Shown in pieces: positions 8,763-17,319 of a stretch of DNA of 38,628 bases. The stretch lies in NCBI GenBank assembly GCA_003235575.1, contig QJVW01000091.1:1-38628 (forward strand). Reading direction: 5' to 3'. The notes under the pieces are model-generated. The model was given only the letters and a program-made list of their open reading frames with translations. It was not told where the DNA came from and searched no databases. Each line of letters starts with the position of its first letter. The stretch's first letter is position 1. The position numbers and the translations under genes were made by a program. Origin of the DNA: Candidatus Eiseniibacteriota bacterium (lineage in GTDB: Bacteria > Eisenbacteria > RBG-16-71-46 > SZUA-252).

Positions 8763-10164
8763 TCGTTGGACGCGCATCGCGCGTGACTCGAAGTCGCTTC
8801 GCCTAGCGCTTCCATTGTTCGCCATCGCGATGGTGGTCGCGCTGTTCTCGGTCGCCGCGATCGCCCAAACGTCGTCGGGGGATTCGGCGAAGAGTGACGA
8901 GAGCGGCATCGTCGTCCGCGTGCGCGAGGATCGCACGCGCGCCGAGGTGATCGACAAGGCGAAGGAGAAGGCGGAGCGGGTGCGCGAGCAGGCGGAGCGG
9001 TCCGCGGAGCGCGCGGCCGAAATCGCGGCGCGTGCCGCCCAGGACATGCCCGAGCCGCCCGATCCTCCGGACATCAATTTCTATAGCCACGGCGAAGGGA
9101 ACGATCTGGTTCGATTCGGCGAGGACATCGTCATTCCCGAGGGCAGGGTGGTCGAGGGTGACGTCGTCGCGATCGGCGGGTCGATCACCGTGCTCGGCCG
9201 CGTGCGCGGCGACTGTGTCTCCGTCGGCGGCACGGTCAGCGTCAAGGGCAAGGGCGCGGTCGAAGGCGACGCGGTCAGCCTCGGCGGCGGCGTTTCGTCG
9301 AGCGACAGCGCCACCATCGGCGGCAGCGACGTCTCCGTCGGGAGATTCGACTTTGGCCACATGGGCAAGATGTGGCCGGTGATGGGGGCGGCGGGCGTTC
9401 TCGGTGGGGGTGTCTGGGTGGTCGAGGCCCTGGTCGGGCTTCTCATCACGCTCTTCCTGGCCTGGGTGTCGCTGCTTCTCCTTAGGGAGCGCATCGAGCA
9501 CGGGGCCGCCGCCGTGAACCAGAAGTTCGGCAAGTCGTTCCTGATGGGACTGCTGGGATGGGTCATGCTGGTTCTCGCGGTGCCGGTGGGCGTGGTCGCC
9601 CTCGTCGTGGCCGGCGTGATCGCCATCGTGATCCTCTGCATCACGATCATCGGCATTCCCGTGGCGGTGCTGCTCGCGATCGGACTCGTGATCGCCATCG
9701 TCGCGCTGGTCGTGGCGGTCGTGTACGCGGGCTTCCTGGGGTATCTGACGGGCGCGATGTACCTTGGCCGCAGGCTGCTCGGCGATCGCGTGGCGGCGAA
9801 GCCGCTCTACGCCATCGCGGCCGGCGTCATCCTCATCGTGCTGCTTCGCTTCGCGGGGGATTTGATCGGTACGATCAGCTTCTTCGTCTTCCACCCGGTG
9901 GGCATGGCGTTCGGTTTCGCGGCCGCGCTCCTTTGGTTCCTGGCGGCGACGGCCGGACTTGGAGGGCTCATGGCGGGCGGTCTTGGCCCCGTCACGGTGA
10001 TCGCGGGGGATGCCTCCAGCGGAACGTTCCGGCAGTGGGGGTCATCGTCCTCGAAGGCGCCCCCGGCCGGCGGGCCGACGCCTCCGGAGACGCCGTCCGG
10101 CGGATCACCTCCGCCGCCGGCATCGCCGCCGCCACCGGCGCCGGGACCCCCGGAGACGCCGTAG
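8743..10164 (+). CDS. Bactofilin-like polytopic membrane protein with Pro-rich tail
   Basis: 473 residues. N-terminal signal/anchor at about 20-41; a charged helical stretch at about 55-98 (repeated E/R/A, likely coiled coil); a polymer-forming, bactofilin-like beta-helix at about 120-195 (short turns such as EGDVVAIGGSITVLGRVRGDCVSVGG); four or five transmembrane helices from about 215 to 420; and a Pro/Gly-rich C-terminus with PPPP runs. ATG 8743 follows a good GAAGGAGGG at about 8-nt spacing. It overlaps the anti-sigma gene, so it is coupled to it. The bactofilin-like part may assemble on one face of the membrane; the function is unknown. It could be a sensor for, or a product of, the sigma factor regulon. 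Confidence 0.75.
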   Translation: MRAWRFDRWTRIARDSKSLRLALPLFAIAMVVALFSVAAIAQTSSGDSAKSDESGIVVRVREDRTRAEVIDKAKEKAERVREQAERSAERAAEIAARAAQDMPEPPDPPDINFYSHGEGNDLVRFGEDIVIPEGRVVEGDVVAIGGSITVLGRVRGDCVSVGGTVSVKGKGAVEGDAVSLGGGVSSSDSATIGGSDVSVGRFDFGHMGKMWPVMGAAGVLGGGVWVVEALVGLLITLFLAWVSLLLLRERIEHGAAAVNQKFGKSFLMGLLGWVMLVLAVPVGVVALVVAGVIAIVILCITIIGIPVAVLLAIGLVIAIVALVVAVVYAGFLGYLTGAMYLGRRLLGDRVAAKPLYAIAAGVILIVLLRFAGDLIGTISFFVFHPVGMAFGFAAALLWFLAATAGLGGLMAGGLGPVTVIAGDASSGTFRQWGSSSSKAPPAGGPTPPETPSGGSPPPPASPPPPAPGPPETP

Positions 10165-10175
10165 CGGCAACCGTT

Positions 10176-10200
10176 CGGGCGGGGTCGCCTACCCCGCCCG
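10176..10200 (+). terminator. Strong hairpin downstream of the sigma operon
   Basis: A perfect 10-bp stem (10176-10185 with 10191-10200, five-base loop) starts 12 nt after the stop codon. No T-run follows, so it may act as an RNA-end stabiliser or a weak terminator between two convergent operons. Confidence 0.5.
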
Positions 10201-10213
10201 GCGCACAGCGATC

Positions 10214-10247
10214 GACGCGCCTCGGCCCACGCGGGCCGGGGCGCGTC
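10214..10247. terminator. 15-bp hairpin between convergent genes
   Basis: Stem 10214-10228 with 10233-10247 (one T-G wobble, four-base loop). It lies between the two convergent operons and touches the stop codon of the minus-strand DUF4390 gene (10246-10248). There is no T-run on either side; with the neighbouring hairpin it probably separates the two transcription units. Confidence 0.45.
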
Positions 10248-10950
10248 ACGGTTTGGGGGGCGAAGGCGTGGATTCCCCGGGGAGCGACGCGGGCACGAAC
10301 CGTTCGCTCTTCTCGAACGCGGACCGGTCGCCGAGCCCGGATAGGTTCACCGCCCACCCCATGAGATAGCCCGGCAATCCCCGCTCGGTATCGGCGTCGG
10401 GGTCCGTACCCGCGAGCCAGTCCTCGATGTCGTCGAGATCGTCCGTGGAGAGCGGACGGATCACGACCTTCACCGAGACGTAGTGGGTCGCGGTGGAGTC
10501 GAGCGAGCCGACGACCGCCACCGGAAGGTTCCGGGCGCGAAAGAGCGAGGCGCGTAGTGAATCGAGATCGGGGACGCTGTGGGTGCGCGGCAGAACAGCC
10601 CCGGATCGGATTTGAAACGACTTCGACCAGGGGTCGTAGACGACGCTGTGCTCGCTTCGGTACGCGGTGACGAGCTTGTCGAACCAGAACGCGCGGTGCT
10701 TCCAGACGCCGATTTCGAAGTACACCCGGGCGGGCATGCCGCGCAGCAAGGGTTCCTCGAGCGCCGGCGGGATCGGCCGCTCCACGCGGTAGGTGACGCA
10801 CAGGGACGCGCCGATCCGGCGCACGGGATCGACGACCAGCCCGAGGTCGTCGCCCGCCCACGCCGCGGACGCGGTGAGCAGGACCGCAAGGCCGAGCGCG
10901 GCGGCGGCCGCGCGCGTGGCTCGTCGCCCGCACGCGCAAGCCGCCGTCAT
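10246..10950 (-). CDS. DUF4390 family exported protein
   Basis: 234 residues with a signal peptide (residues about 1-35, ending AWAGDD). The body begins LGLVVDPVRRIGASLCVTYRVERPIPP and continues with a VYFEIGVWKHRAFWFDKLV segment and a regular pattern of beta strands, as in DUF4390. In many Proteobacteria DUF4390 genes stand next to ntrY/ntrX-type genes, as here, so this genomic link is retained. ATG 10950 overlaps the stop of the barrel gene (ATGA), so it is the last gene of the rlmN operon. The molecular function is unknown; a periplasmic role tied to the kinase is inference. Confidence 0.78.
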   Translation of the reverse strand: MTAACACGRRATRAAAAALGLAVLLTASAAWAGDDLGLVVDPVRRIGASLCVTYRVERPIPPALEEPLLRGMPARVYFEIGVWKHRAFWFDKLVTAYRSEHSVVYDPWSKSFQIRSGAVLPRTHSVPDLDSLRASLFRARNLPVAVVGSLDSTATHYVSVKVVIRPLSTDDLDDIEDWLAGTDPDADTERGLPGYLMGWAVNLSGLGDRSAFEKSERFVPASLPGESTPSPPKP

Positions 10951-12170
10951 TCCCAGGTCCCCCCGAGCCGGACCCCTACCAGGAACGGGGCGTCGCTGCG
11001 CTGCAGATTGCGCGCGAGCGTCACCGCCAGCGGTCCCTCGCCGACGCGCAGCCCCACGCCGCCATCCAGCGTCGGCCTCGCGTCGTTCCAGCGGTCCCGG
11101 CCGAACCACGCCGCGCCCCAGTCTAGGAACGCGAACGCATCCAGGTTCTTCCGCGCCCGCAGCGCCCACTCCGCGTTCGCCAGGAAGAGCTGGTCGCCAT
11201 GGAATCGTTTGAAGGGCGTGCCGCGGAGCGTTCCGATCCCGCCCAGATCCCAAACCCGCTGGAGCGGGAGGCTTCCCGATCGGGTGGAGCCGACGATGAC
11301 GCGCAGCCGCGCCGTCTGGCCCCGGCCGACGCGTTGGCGCCAGTTCCCTTGGATTCGGATGCGGGCGTAATCGAAATCGCGGTCGATCGGATCGCCGGAT
11401 CGCTCGTAGCGGACGACGACCCGCGACCCGCCGCGGGCCGGGATCGCCTCCGGTCCGATGCGACCCTCTCCCCATACGAGTCCGTCGTCGCCTCGATCGA
11501 TGGCCGGGTTTTCCCGGAAGCGGTCGTCGTGACCCGTGAGCGCGACGCGGGTCCGCGTGCGAAGGGGGCGCTGCGTCTCCACGACGCCGCCGGCGGACAG
11601 CCCGACGTCGCTACCCGGACGCCACTGCACGTGCGCTTCGAAGCCTTCCGCCTCGTAGTGATCGCGATCGTCGGTGCGCGCCAGCAGGGCGAAGATCGTG
11701 TTCTCCGCCTCGCCCACGATCCACGCGTCCTTGGTCGCCGTCCGGCGATACAGGCTTCCACCGAGGAGGACGCGATGGCGGCGACCGAGGGGGAGATTGC
11801 CCTCGGCCGAGCCAAGCCCCCGCTCGCGCGAGAACGCGTATCCGAACACGGCCTCCAGGAGCGGGCGGCGTTGCAGCTCGTCGTGCACCGCGAGACCCGC
11901 CAGGATCGCCGGTCCATCCGCGCGGTTGTAGCGAAGGCGATAGACGGCGCCCAGCCGCGCCTCTTCCGGAAGTCCGGCCGCGAGCGTCTCCCACTCGGCG
12001 CTGCGCGTCGCCGGCAGCGGCGGTTCGGGGGCCCATCGAGCGGAATCCCCCGCGGCCGGCTCCGCCGCGGCCCGTCCGAACGCCACGCACACGAGCACCG
12101 CCGCGATGGGAACGGCGGCCACGATACGTCGGACGCGGCTACGCGCCGGCCGACTCACGCGCCAGTCCAT
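10947..12170 (-). CDS. Omp85/BamA-like outer-membrane beta-barrel without POTRA domains
   Basis: 407 residues with an N-terminal signal peptide (about 1-37). The C-terminal half has the pattern of the Omp85 barrel: alternating strands, then GIGTLRGTPFKRFHGDQLF, in which the RG motif corresponds to the conserved substrate-loop arginine-glycine of this superfamily, followed by NAEWALRAR and a terminal strand. The N-terminal region is too short for POTRA repeats and also looks like beta strands. The last residues are TWE, not the usual terminal aromatic. ATG 12170 overlaps the preceding regulator gene by 32 nt; GTG 12158 is an alternative start. Its place between an NtrC-type regulator and DUF4390 is unusual. 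Transport or lipid-related function is unknown. Confidence 0.72.
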   Translation of the reverse strand: MDWRVSRPARSRVRRIVAAVPIAAVLVCVAFGRAAAEPAAGDSARWAPEPPLPATRSAEWETLAAGLPEEARLGAVYRLRYNRADGPAILAGLAVHDELQRRPLLEAVFGYAFSRERGLGSAEGNLPLGRRHRVLLGGSLYRRTATKDAWIVGEAENTIFALLARTDDRDHYEAEGFEAHVQWRPGSDVGLSAGGVVETQRPLRTRTRVALTGHDDRFRENPAIDRGDDGLVWGEGRIGPEAIPARGGSRVVVRYERSGDPIDRDFDYARIRIQGNWRQRVGRGQTARLRVIVGSTRSGSLPLQRVWDLGGIGTLRGTPFKRFHGDQLFLANAEWALRARKNLDAFAFLDWGAAWFGRDRWNDARPTLDGGVGLRVGEGPLAVTLARNLQRSDAPFLVGVRLGGTWE

Positions 12171-13500
12171 AGCGCTTGATCTTTCGATGGAGGTACCCTC
12201 GATCCATTCCCAGGCGTCGCGCCGCCTCGCTGACGTTCCAATCGCAATCGCGGAGCGTCGAGAGAATCGTGTCGCGCTCCGCGCGATCGCGCGCCACCTT
12301 GATCTCGCTCGGCGGTCCGCCGTCCGAGTCTCCCGGAAGCGCTTCCTCCACCTCCGTGGACCCGATCGACTCGCCCTCGGTCATGATCAGGAGCCGCTCG
12401 ATCAGGTTGCGCAGCTCGCGGATATTCCCCGGCCATCCGTACCGCGAGAGGCGATCCATCGCCTCCGGCGTGACCGCGCGACGCGGCCGGCCGTGCTCGG
12501 CGCTGTACAGCGCGACGAAGTGCTCCACCAGGAGCCGGACGTCGTCACGCCGCGCGCGGAGGGGCGGCAGGTGGATCGGGACCACGTTCAACCGGTAGAA
12601 GAGATCCTCGCGGAAGCGCGAGGCCTGGATCTCGGCGGCCAGATCCTTGTTCGTGGCGGCGACGACGCGGGCGTCCACCGCGATGGACTTCGTGGATCCC
12701 AGCCGCTCGATCTCCCCGGTCTCGAGGGCGCGCAGGAACTTCGCCTGCGTCTCGAGGCTCATGTCGCCGACCTCGTCGAGAAAGAGCGTGCCGCCGTCCG
12801 CCGCCTCCAGCCGCCCGCGCTTCATCTGCGCGGCCCCGGTGAAGGCGCCCTTCTCGTAGCCGAAGAGCTCGCTCTCGACCAAATCCTTGGGGAGCGCGGC
12901 GCAGTTCATCTTTTCGAACGGCCCCCGCCCGCGCGCGCTCAGGCGGTGAATGGCCCGCGCCACCAGTTCCTTGCCGGTGCCGCTCTCTCCGGTGATCAGC
13001 ACCTTCGCGTCGGTGGGCGCCACCTTGGCGATCTCGGCGCGAATCTGCTCGATGACCTTGCTCTTGCCGATCATCTCGTCGGCGCCGCCGACGCGCTCAC
13101 GGAGACTCGCGTTCTCGCGCTGCAGCGCGCGCAATTCCAGGGCGCGCTCCACCGTCACCTGGAGCCGCTCCGGTCCGAACGGCTTCTCGATGAAATCGGC
13201 GGCCCCCAGCCGGATCGCCTTGACCGCCTCCTCGATGGTTCCGTGCCCCGACAGGAGCACTACCGGCAAATCCGGCGTGCCCGCCTTGGCCTCCTCGAGG
13301 AGCGTGAGGCCGTCCTTGCCGGGAAGCCGAAGGTCCGTGATCAGCAGATCGAGACGCTCGGTCGCGATGAGCTTCTCCGCCGCCTCGGCGCTCGTGGCGG
13401 TCAGGACGTCGTAGTGGCGCTTCAGCGCGCCGGCGATCTCGAGGAGGATCGATGGTTCGTCGTCCACGACGAGAACGCGGATCTTGGGGTTCGGACTCAT
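12139..13500 (-). CDS. NtrC/NtrX-family sigma-54-dependent response regulator
   Basis: 453 residues. Receiver domain 1-120 with acidic pocket Asp13-Asp14, phosphorylation site Asp56 and Lys106. AAA+ domain about 145-375: Walker A GESGTGKE (171-178, Lys177), the sigma-54 contact loop GAFTGA (218-223), and Walker B GGTLFLDEVG. The C-terminal Fis-type helix-turn-helix is NVSEAARRLGMDRGYLHRKI. It is therefore competent to activate sigma-54 promoters. ATG 13500 overlaps the stop of the sensor kinase gene (ATGA), so this is its cognate partner. The NtrX-like assignment rests on the NtrY-like kinase and DUF4390 neighbours. Confidence 0.95.
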   Translation of the reverse strand: MSPNPKIRVLVVDDEPSILLEIAGALKRHYDVLTATSAEAAEKLIATERLDLLITDLRLPGKDGLTLLEEAKAGTPDLPVVLLSGHGTIEEAVKAIRLGAADFIEKPFGPERLQVTVERALELRALQRENASLRERVGGADEMIGKSKVIEQIRAEIAKVAPTDAKVLITGESGTGKELVARAIHRLSARGRGPFEKMNCAALPKDLVESELFGYEKGAFTGAAQMKRGRLEAADGGTLFLDEVGDMSLETQAKFLRALETGEIERLGSTKSIAVDARVVAATNKDLAAEIQASRFREDLFYRLNVVPIHLPPLRARRDDVRLLVEHFVALYSAEHGRPRRAVTPEAMDRLSRYGWPGNIRELRNLIERLLIMTEGESIGSTEVEEALPGDSDGGPPSEIKVARDRAERDTILSTLRDCDWNVSEAARRLGMDRGYLHRKIKRYGLARESAGA

Positions 13501-15074
13501 CGCGTGGGCTGCTCCTTGGGTGTAGTGGCCGCGTCCGGCGGCGCCGCCGGGAGGGTGACGGTCGCGCGCGTTCCGCCCCCGGGGTTCGAGGCGAGCGTGA
13601 AGCGGCCGCCGTGCTGCTCGACGATTCGTTGCACCAACGTCAGGCCCAAGCCGCTCCCGCTCGGTTTCGTGGTGAAGCCGGGGTGACCGGCCCGCTCCAG
13701 CGTGCCGGGGTCCATGCCGGGCCCGTCGTCGGCCACCTCGAGTAGAAGTCCGCCGCCCTCCTCGTCGCGCTGCACGCGAAGCGTGATCGTGCCGCGCCCG
13801 CCCATCGCCTCCATCGCATTCTTGATCAGGTTGACGAGGACGCGCTGAATCTGTCCCGGGTCAGCCCAGGCTACGGGAAGGGAGGCCCCGCTCTCAACGC
13901 GGAATTCCACGGGCGAGCTGCCCCGGTACAGTCGCGCCACATCCTCCGCCAGGGCCCCCACGTCGCAGGCCTGGGGCTTGGGATCCGGCAACTGAGCCAC
14001 CGACGAGAAGGCCGTCGCGAATTCCTGCAGCGAGCGCACCTCGCGAAGAATCGCGTCGGTGCTCTCCGATACGACGTCGGGCCGCGGCCCTTCCGCGCGC
14101 TTCGCTTCCTCCTGAAGGCGCTGGAGCGCGAATTGAATCGGCGTCAGCGGGTTTCGGATCTCGTGCGCCACGGCCCGCGCCACCTCGCGCCATGCCGCCA
14201 GACGCTCCGCCTGGAGCAGCGCGCGGCGCGAAGTCTGGATCTCCTCCACCATGCGATTGAACGCACGGCCGAGGTATCGAACCTCGGCGGTTCCGCCCGG
14301 CGTGACGCGATGCGCCAGATCGCCCTCGGTCACCCGCTCCATTCCCGAGCGCAGTTCCAGAACCGGGCGGGCGACGCCGCGGGAGATGAGAACGGCGAGG
14401 GTGAACGACACCAGGCCGAGGATGATCGTCCAGAGCGCCGCGAAGAGCCAAACCCCTCGCTGGGAGAGCGACGTGTAGATTCCGAGCCGGCGGTACATCG
14501 TGAGGTTCTTCTGCAGCGCCTCGATCTCCGAGGAGACCTCGGGGTCGAGCTGATACCCGGCCAGGATCACGTGCTCGTTGCCGAGCGCCGCGACCCCGCT
14601 GACCTGCCGCGGCACGTCGCTTCCCGAAACGAGCCCGCCCGCGTCCCGCGCCGCCAGGAGCGCCGACCGCTCCGGCGTCGGCAGCGTGATGCGCGGTCCG
14701 AGCCTGGCGCCGAAGAGGCGGACCTCCTCCTCGCCGCCCACGCCGTAGAGACACACGTAGTCGAGCGCGCGTTCGCGCGCCTCCTCGCGCAGCAGGCGCT
14801 CGAGTGCCGCCATGTCCCCGGCCTCCAGCAGCCGGACGGTCTCCGGCGCGAGCGCCATCACCTCGGCATGGTGGCGTGCGTCGCTCCCCAGCCGCTCGAT
14901 GCCCTGGCGGATCACCTCAAGCGACTGCCCCAGCGCCCGTTCGGTTTCCGGATTTCGCAGCGCGGACAGGCTGCGCGCCAGGTACTGCGTCACCGCGTAC
15001 GTGAGGCCCAGGCTCGGAATGAGCGCGACGAGGAAGAAGAGGGCGAGGAGGCGTCCGCGAAGGGTGCGGAACAT
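13497..15074 (-). CDS. NtrY-like sensor histidine kinase
   Basis: 525 residues. Transmembrane helix about 9-30, a periplasmic sensor region about 31-205, a second helix about 213-240, HAMP about 240-293, HisKA with His304 in VAHEIRNPLTPIQFALQRL (the NPLTPIQ wording is typical of NtrY), then an HATPase_c domain with N (LVNLIKNAMEAMGG), G1 (DDGPGMD) and G2 (SGLGLTL) boxes. The frame is open to 15131, but that would overlap rlmN. ATG 15074, directly before the first hydrophobic helix and 14 nt after rlmN, is chosen. It phosphorylates the adjacent regulator by inference; the signal is unknown. No PAS domain is obvious, unlike most NtrY proteins. Confidence 0.92.
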   Translation of the reverse strand: MFRTLRGRLLALFFLVALIPSLGLTYAVTQYLARSLSALRNPETERALGQSLEVIRQGIERLGSDARHHAEVMALAPETVRLLEAGDMAALERLLREEARERALDYVCLYGVGGEEEVRLFGARLGPRITLPTPERSALLAARDAGGLVSGSDVPRQVSGVAALGNEHVILAGYQLDPEVSSEIEALQKNLTMYRRLGIYTSLSQRGVWLFAALWTIILGLVSFTLAVLISRGVARPVLELRSGMERVTEGDLAHRVTPGGTAEVRYLGRAFNRMVEEIQTSRRALLQAERLAAWREVARAVAHEIRNPLTPIQFALQRLQEEAKRAEGPRPDVVSESTDAILREVRSLQEFATAFSSVAQLPDPKPQACDVGALAEDVARLYRGSSPVEFRVESGASLPVAWADPGQIQRVLVNLIKNAMEAMGGRGTITLRVQRDEEGGGLLLEVADDGPGMDPGTLERAGHPGFTTKPSGSGLGLTLVQRIVEQHGGRFTLASNPGGGTRATVTLPAAPPDAATTPKEQPTR

Positions 15075-15088
15075 CGCGCTTCCGCGCG

Positions 15089-16201
15089 CTAGCGCGGAGG
15101 CTCCTCCACGGCGCCGGCGAGCTGGCCGCACGCGGCGCCGATGTCGACCCCCTGGCTGTAGCGGACCGTGACCGCGGCGACGCGCGGCACGAGATACTCG
15201 GAGAACCGGCGGATTCGCTCCTCGGAGGGGCGCCGGAATCGTCCGGGGCCGATCGGGTTGTAGGGGATCACGTTGATCTTGCAGGGGATCTGCGCCACCA
15301 GCCGCGCCAGCTTGGCGGCGTCGCGCACGTTGTCGTTGATCTCCTCGATGAGAATGTATTCGAACGTGACGCGCCGCCCCGTTCGCTGCACATGGTGCTC
15401 CACCGCCTTGATCAGCGCGGAGAGGGGAAACGTGCGGTTCACGGGCATCAGCTTGGAGCGGAGCTCGTCCGAGGCGGCGTGGAGCGAGATCGCCAGCCGG
15501 TAGCGGTGCCCCTCGTCGGCGAGGCGCATGATCTGGGGAACGAGCCCCACCGTCGAGATCGTGATCCGTTTCGGGGGGAGCCCGGCGCCCGTCGGCGGCG
15601 CGCCGGTCAGGTGTCCCAGGGCGCCCATGACCGCGTCGTAGTTTTCGAGCGGCTCGCCCATGCCCATCATCACGACGTTGAACTCGGTGACGCCCGGCGG
15701 CAATTCACGCCGCAGGCGCAGGGCCTGTTCCACGATTTCACCCGCGCTCAGGTTTCGACCGCGGCCCATGCGGCCGGTGGCGCAGAAGCGGCAGGCGAAG
15801 CCGCATCCGTGCTGCGAGGAGAGGCAAAACGTGTAGCGACGCGAGGTCGCCATGTAGACCGCCTCGACGATGCCGCCTTCCGGGATGGCGAGTCCGACCT
15901 TCCGCGTGCGACGATCCGGCGTTTCCCGCCGGGCCACTTCGCGCAGCGAGCCGACGCGGTATCCCTCGGCGAGTTTCGAGCGGAGCGCGTGGGGGAGGTT
16001 CGTCATCGCGGCGATGTCACGCGCCCCCCTTGCGTACAGCCACTCCGCGATCTGGCGACCCCGGTACGGCTTCTCCCCGAGCCCGATCAGGATGCGTTCC
16101 AGCGTGCCCAACGGGAGACCAAGCAGGTCCACCCGTCCGTCGGGTGACTCGTGGCCGCCGCCATTTTGCGACAGGATAATGGGTTCCGGCTTTACAGGCA
16201 T
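15089..16201 (-). CDS. rlmN: Dual-specificity 23S rRNA/tRNA adenine-C2 methyltransferase
   Basis: 370 residues. A radical-SAM enzyme that methylates A2503 of 23S rRNA and A37 of some tRNAs. The cluster motif CxxxCxxC is Cys133, Cys137, Cys140 (GCGFACRFCATG). The GEPLENYD and SLHAASDELRSKLMPVNR segments are typical. The methyl-carrying cysteine is expected in the C-terminal GAACGQL segment and its partner near YTFCLSS. It is the first gene of a five-gene minus-strand operon with ntrY/ntrC-like genes, the barrel and DUF4390. A promoter ends 8 nt before ATG, so the mRNA is nearly leaderless, although AGGGGA lies in that gap. Confidence 0.96.
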   Translation of the reverse strand: MPVKPEPIILSQNGGGHESPDGRVDLLGLPLGTLERILIGLGEKPYRGRQIAEWLYARGARDIAAMTNLPHALRSKLAEGYRVGSLREVARRETPDRRTRKVGLAIPEGGIVEAVYMATSRRYTFCLSSQHGCGFACRFCATGRMGRGRNLSAGEIVEQALRLRRELPPGVTEFNVVMMGMGEPLENYDAVMGALGHLTGAPPTGAGLPPKRITISTVGLVPQIMRLADEGHRYRLAISLHAASDELRSKLMPVNRTFPLSALIKAVEHHVQRTGRRVTFEYILIEEINDNVRDAAKLARLVAQIPCKINVIPYNPIGPGRFRRPSEERIRRFSEYLVPRVAAVTVRYSQGVDIGAACGQLAGAVEEPPR

Positions 16202-16209
16202 CGTCCCCT

Positions 16210-16239
16210 ATGCTACGTTCCGCGCGTTCCCGCCGTCAA
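16210..16239 (-). promoter_or_regulatory. Promoter of the rlmN operon
   Basis: Minus strand: TTGACG (16234-16239), 18 nt, TAGCAT (16210-16215). Eight bases separate the -10 box from ATG 16201, so the predicted leader is about 2 nt. Confidence 0.6.
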
Positions 16240-16347
16240 CCGAATGGGGTGACGGTGCCGAAGTGACATGCGTGAGGACCTACGACCACGCCTACCCCGT
16301 CAAACAACACGGTTCGGATCGGCGCCGTAGATATCGGAACGAATTCC

Positions 16348-17250
16348 GTGCGGCTGCTGGTCGCGGACGTCGATCCCGAGCATCGCCTCCGCACCGCCCA
16401 CCGCATGGGCGAGATTTCCCGCCTCGGCGAAGGCCTCGATCGCACCGGCGCGATCGACGAGCCCGCCATCCTTCGAACCCTTGATTGCCTGGAGCGGTTC
16501 GTCCAGGAGGCCGAGTACAGCGGCGCCACCTATATCCGGGTCGCCGCCACGAGCGCCATGCGTTCCGCGGCGAACGGCGCCGACGTGGCGGGCCGGCTCT
16601 CTGAACGGATCGGGTACCCCGTCGAGATACTTTCCGGGGAGGAGGAGGCCCGGCTGGTCTTCCTGGCCGTCTCCAGCGCCCTCAACGTGAAGACGGGCCG
16701 CACCGTCGTGGTCGATATCGGCGGAGGGAGCACGGAGATCATCGTGGGGGAGGGGGACGAGGGCAGGGAGCTGATCAGCCTTCCCCTTGGGTGCGTTCAC
16801 CTTACCGAGCGCTTCGTTTCCAACGATCCCCCCCGCGAAGACGAGCTTGCCGCCGTACGCGACCACGTACGAGGGGTTTACGCCGATTGCCTGGCCACCT
16901 TCGGTGCGGGCGAGATCAACCGCGCGGTGGGTGTCGGCGGCACGGTGACCGCATTCGGCGCCCTCGACCTCGGCCTCACGAAATACGACCCCTCCCGCAT
17001 CGAGAACCACTTCCTCTCGGCGGATCGCATCTCGTTCATAGAGAAGGAGTTATGTGCGACGCCCCTGGGCGTCCGCCGGGAACTGCCGGGCGTGAGCCGC
17101 GGGCGCGCGGACATCATTCCGGCGGGGTCGGTGATCCTGGCCGAATTCGTAAGCCGTTTTCCCGTCGGGGGACTGCACGTCTCGACCCGAGGACTCCGCT
17201 ACGGGCTGGTGCTGAGCGAAGCGCGAAGAACCATCCCCAGGGCCTCGTGA
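16348..17250 (+). CDS. Ppx/GppA-family exopolyphosphatase (start unresolved)
   Basis: 300 residues from GTG 16348, the size of the short, N-domain-only Ppx proteins. Phosphate-binding motif DIGGGSTE and GVGGTVTAFGAL are clear; these enzymes hydrolyse polyphosphate or pppGpp. The first ATPase-fold motif, normally DIGTNSVRLLVADV, is also present, but its VRIGAVDIGTNS part is encoded at 16312-16347, upstream of the first ATG/GTG/TTG in this frame. The frame is open back to a TGA at 16273 without any canonical start. An ATG at 16268 lies in another frame and ends at TAG 16330. The true start is therefore a rare codon (ATC 16318 or an ACG), or one base is missing in the sequence. The coordinate given is only the first canonical codon. 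Confidence 0.85.
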   Translation: MRLLVADVDPEHRLRTAHRMGEISRLGEGLDRTGAIDEPAILRTLDCLERFVQEAEYSGATYIRVAATSAMRSAANGADVAGRLSERIGYPVEILSGEEEARLVFLAVSSALNVKTGRTVVVDIGGGSTEIIVGEGDEGRELISLPLGCVHLTERFVSNDPPREDELAAVRDHVRGVYADCLATFGAGEINRAVGVGGTVTAFGALDLGLTKYDPSRIENHFLSADRISFIEKELCATPLGVRRELPGVSRGRADIIPAGSVILAEFVSRFPVGGLHVSTRGLRYGLVLSEARRTIPRAS

Positions 17251-17290
17251 AACCACGCCGGCGACGCCCCTCCAAACCCGTCGTTTCTCC

Positions 17291-17319
17291 TTGACGGATC
17301 GCGCAAGTCTTCTTATCCT
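17291..17319 (+). promoter_or_regulatory. Sigma-70-type promoter
   Basis: TTGACG (17291-17296), 17 nt, TATCCT (17314-17319). It would start transcription near 17326 and give about 165 nt of leader before the small exported protein at 17492. I saw no riboswitch or other known element in that leader. Confidence 0.55.

Noticed and set aside
12106-13686. Long plus-strand open frame opposite the NtrC-like regulator
   Set aside because: A shadow frame: no motifs and no ribosome site; the minus strand encodes a full receiver-AAA+-Fis protein.
16268-16330. Programmed frameshift joining ATG 16268 to the Ppx frame
   Set aside because: The overlap contains no X-XXY-YYZ slippery heptamer or following stable stem; a rare start codon or a missing base is simpler.
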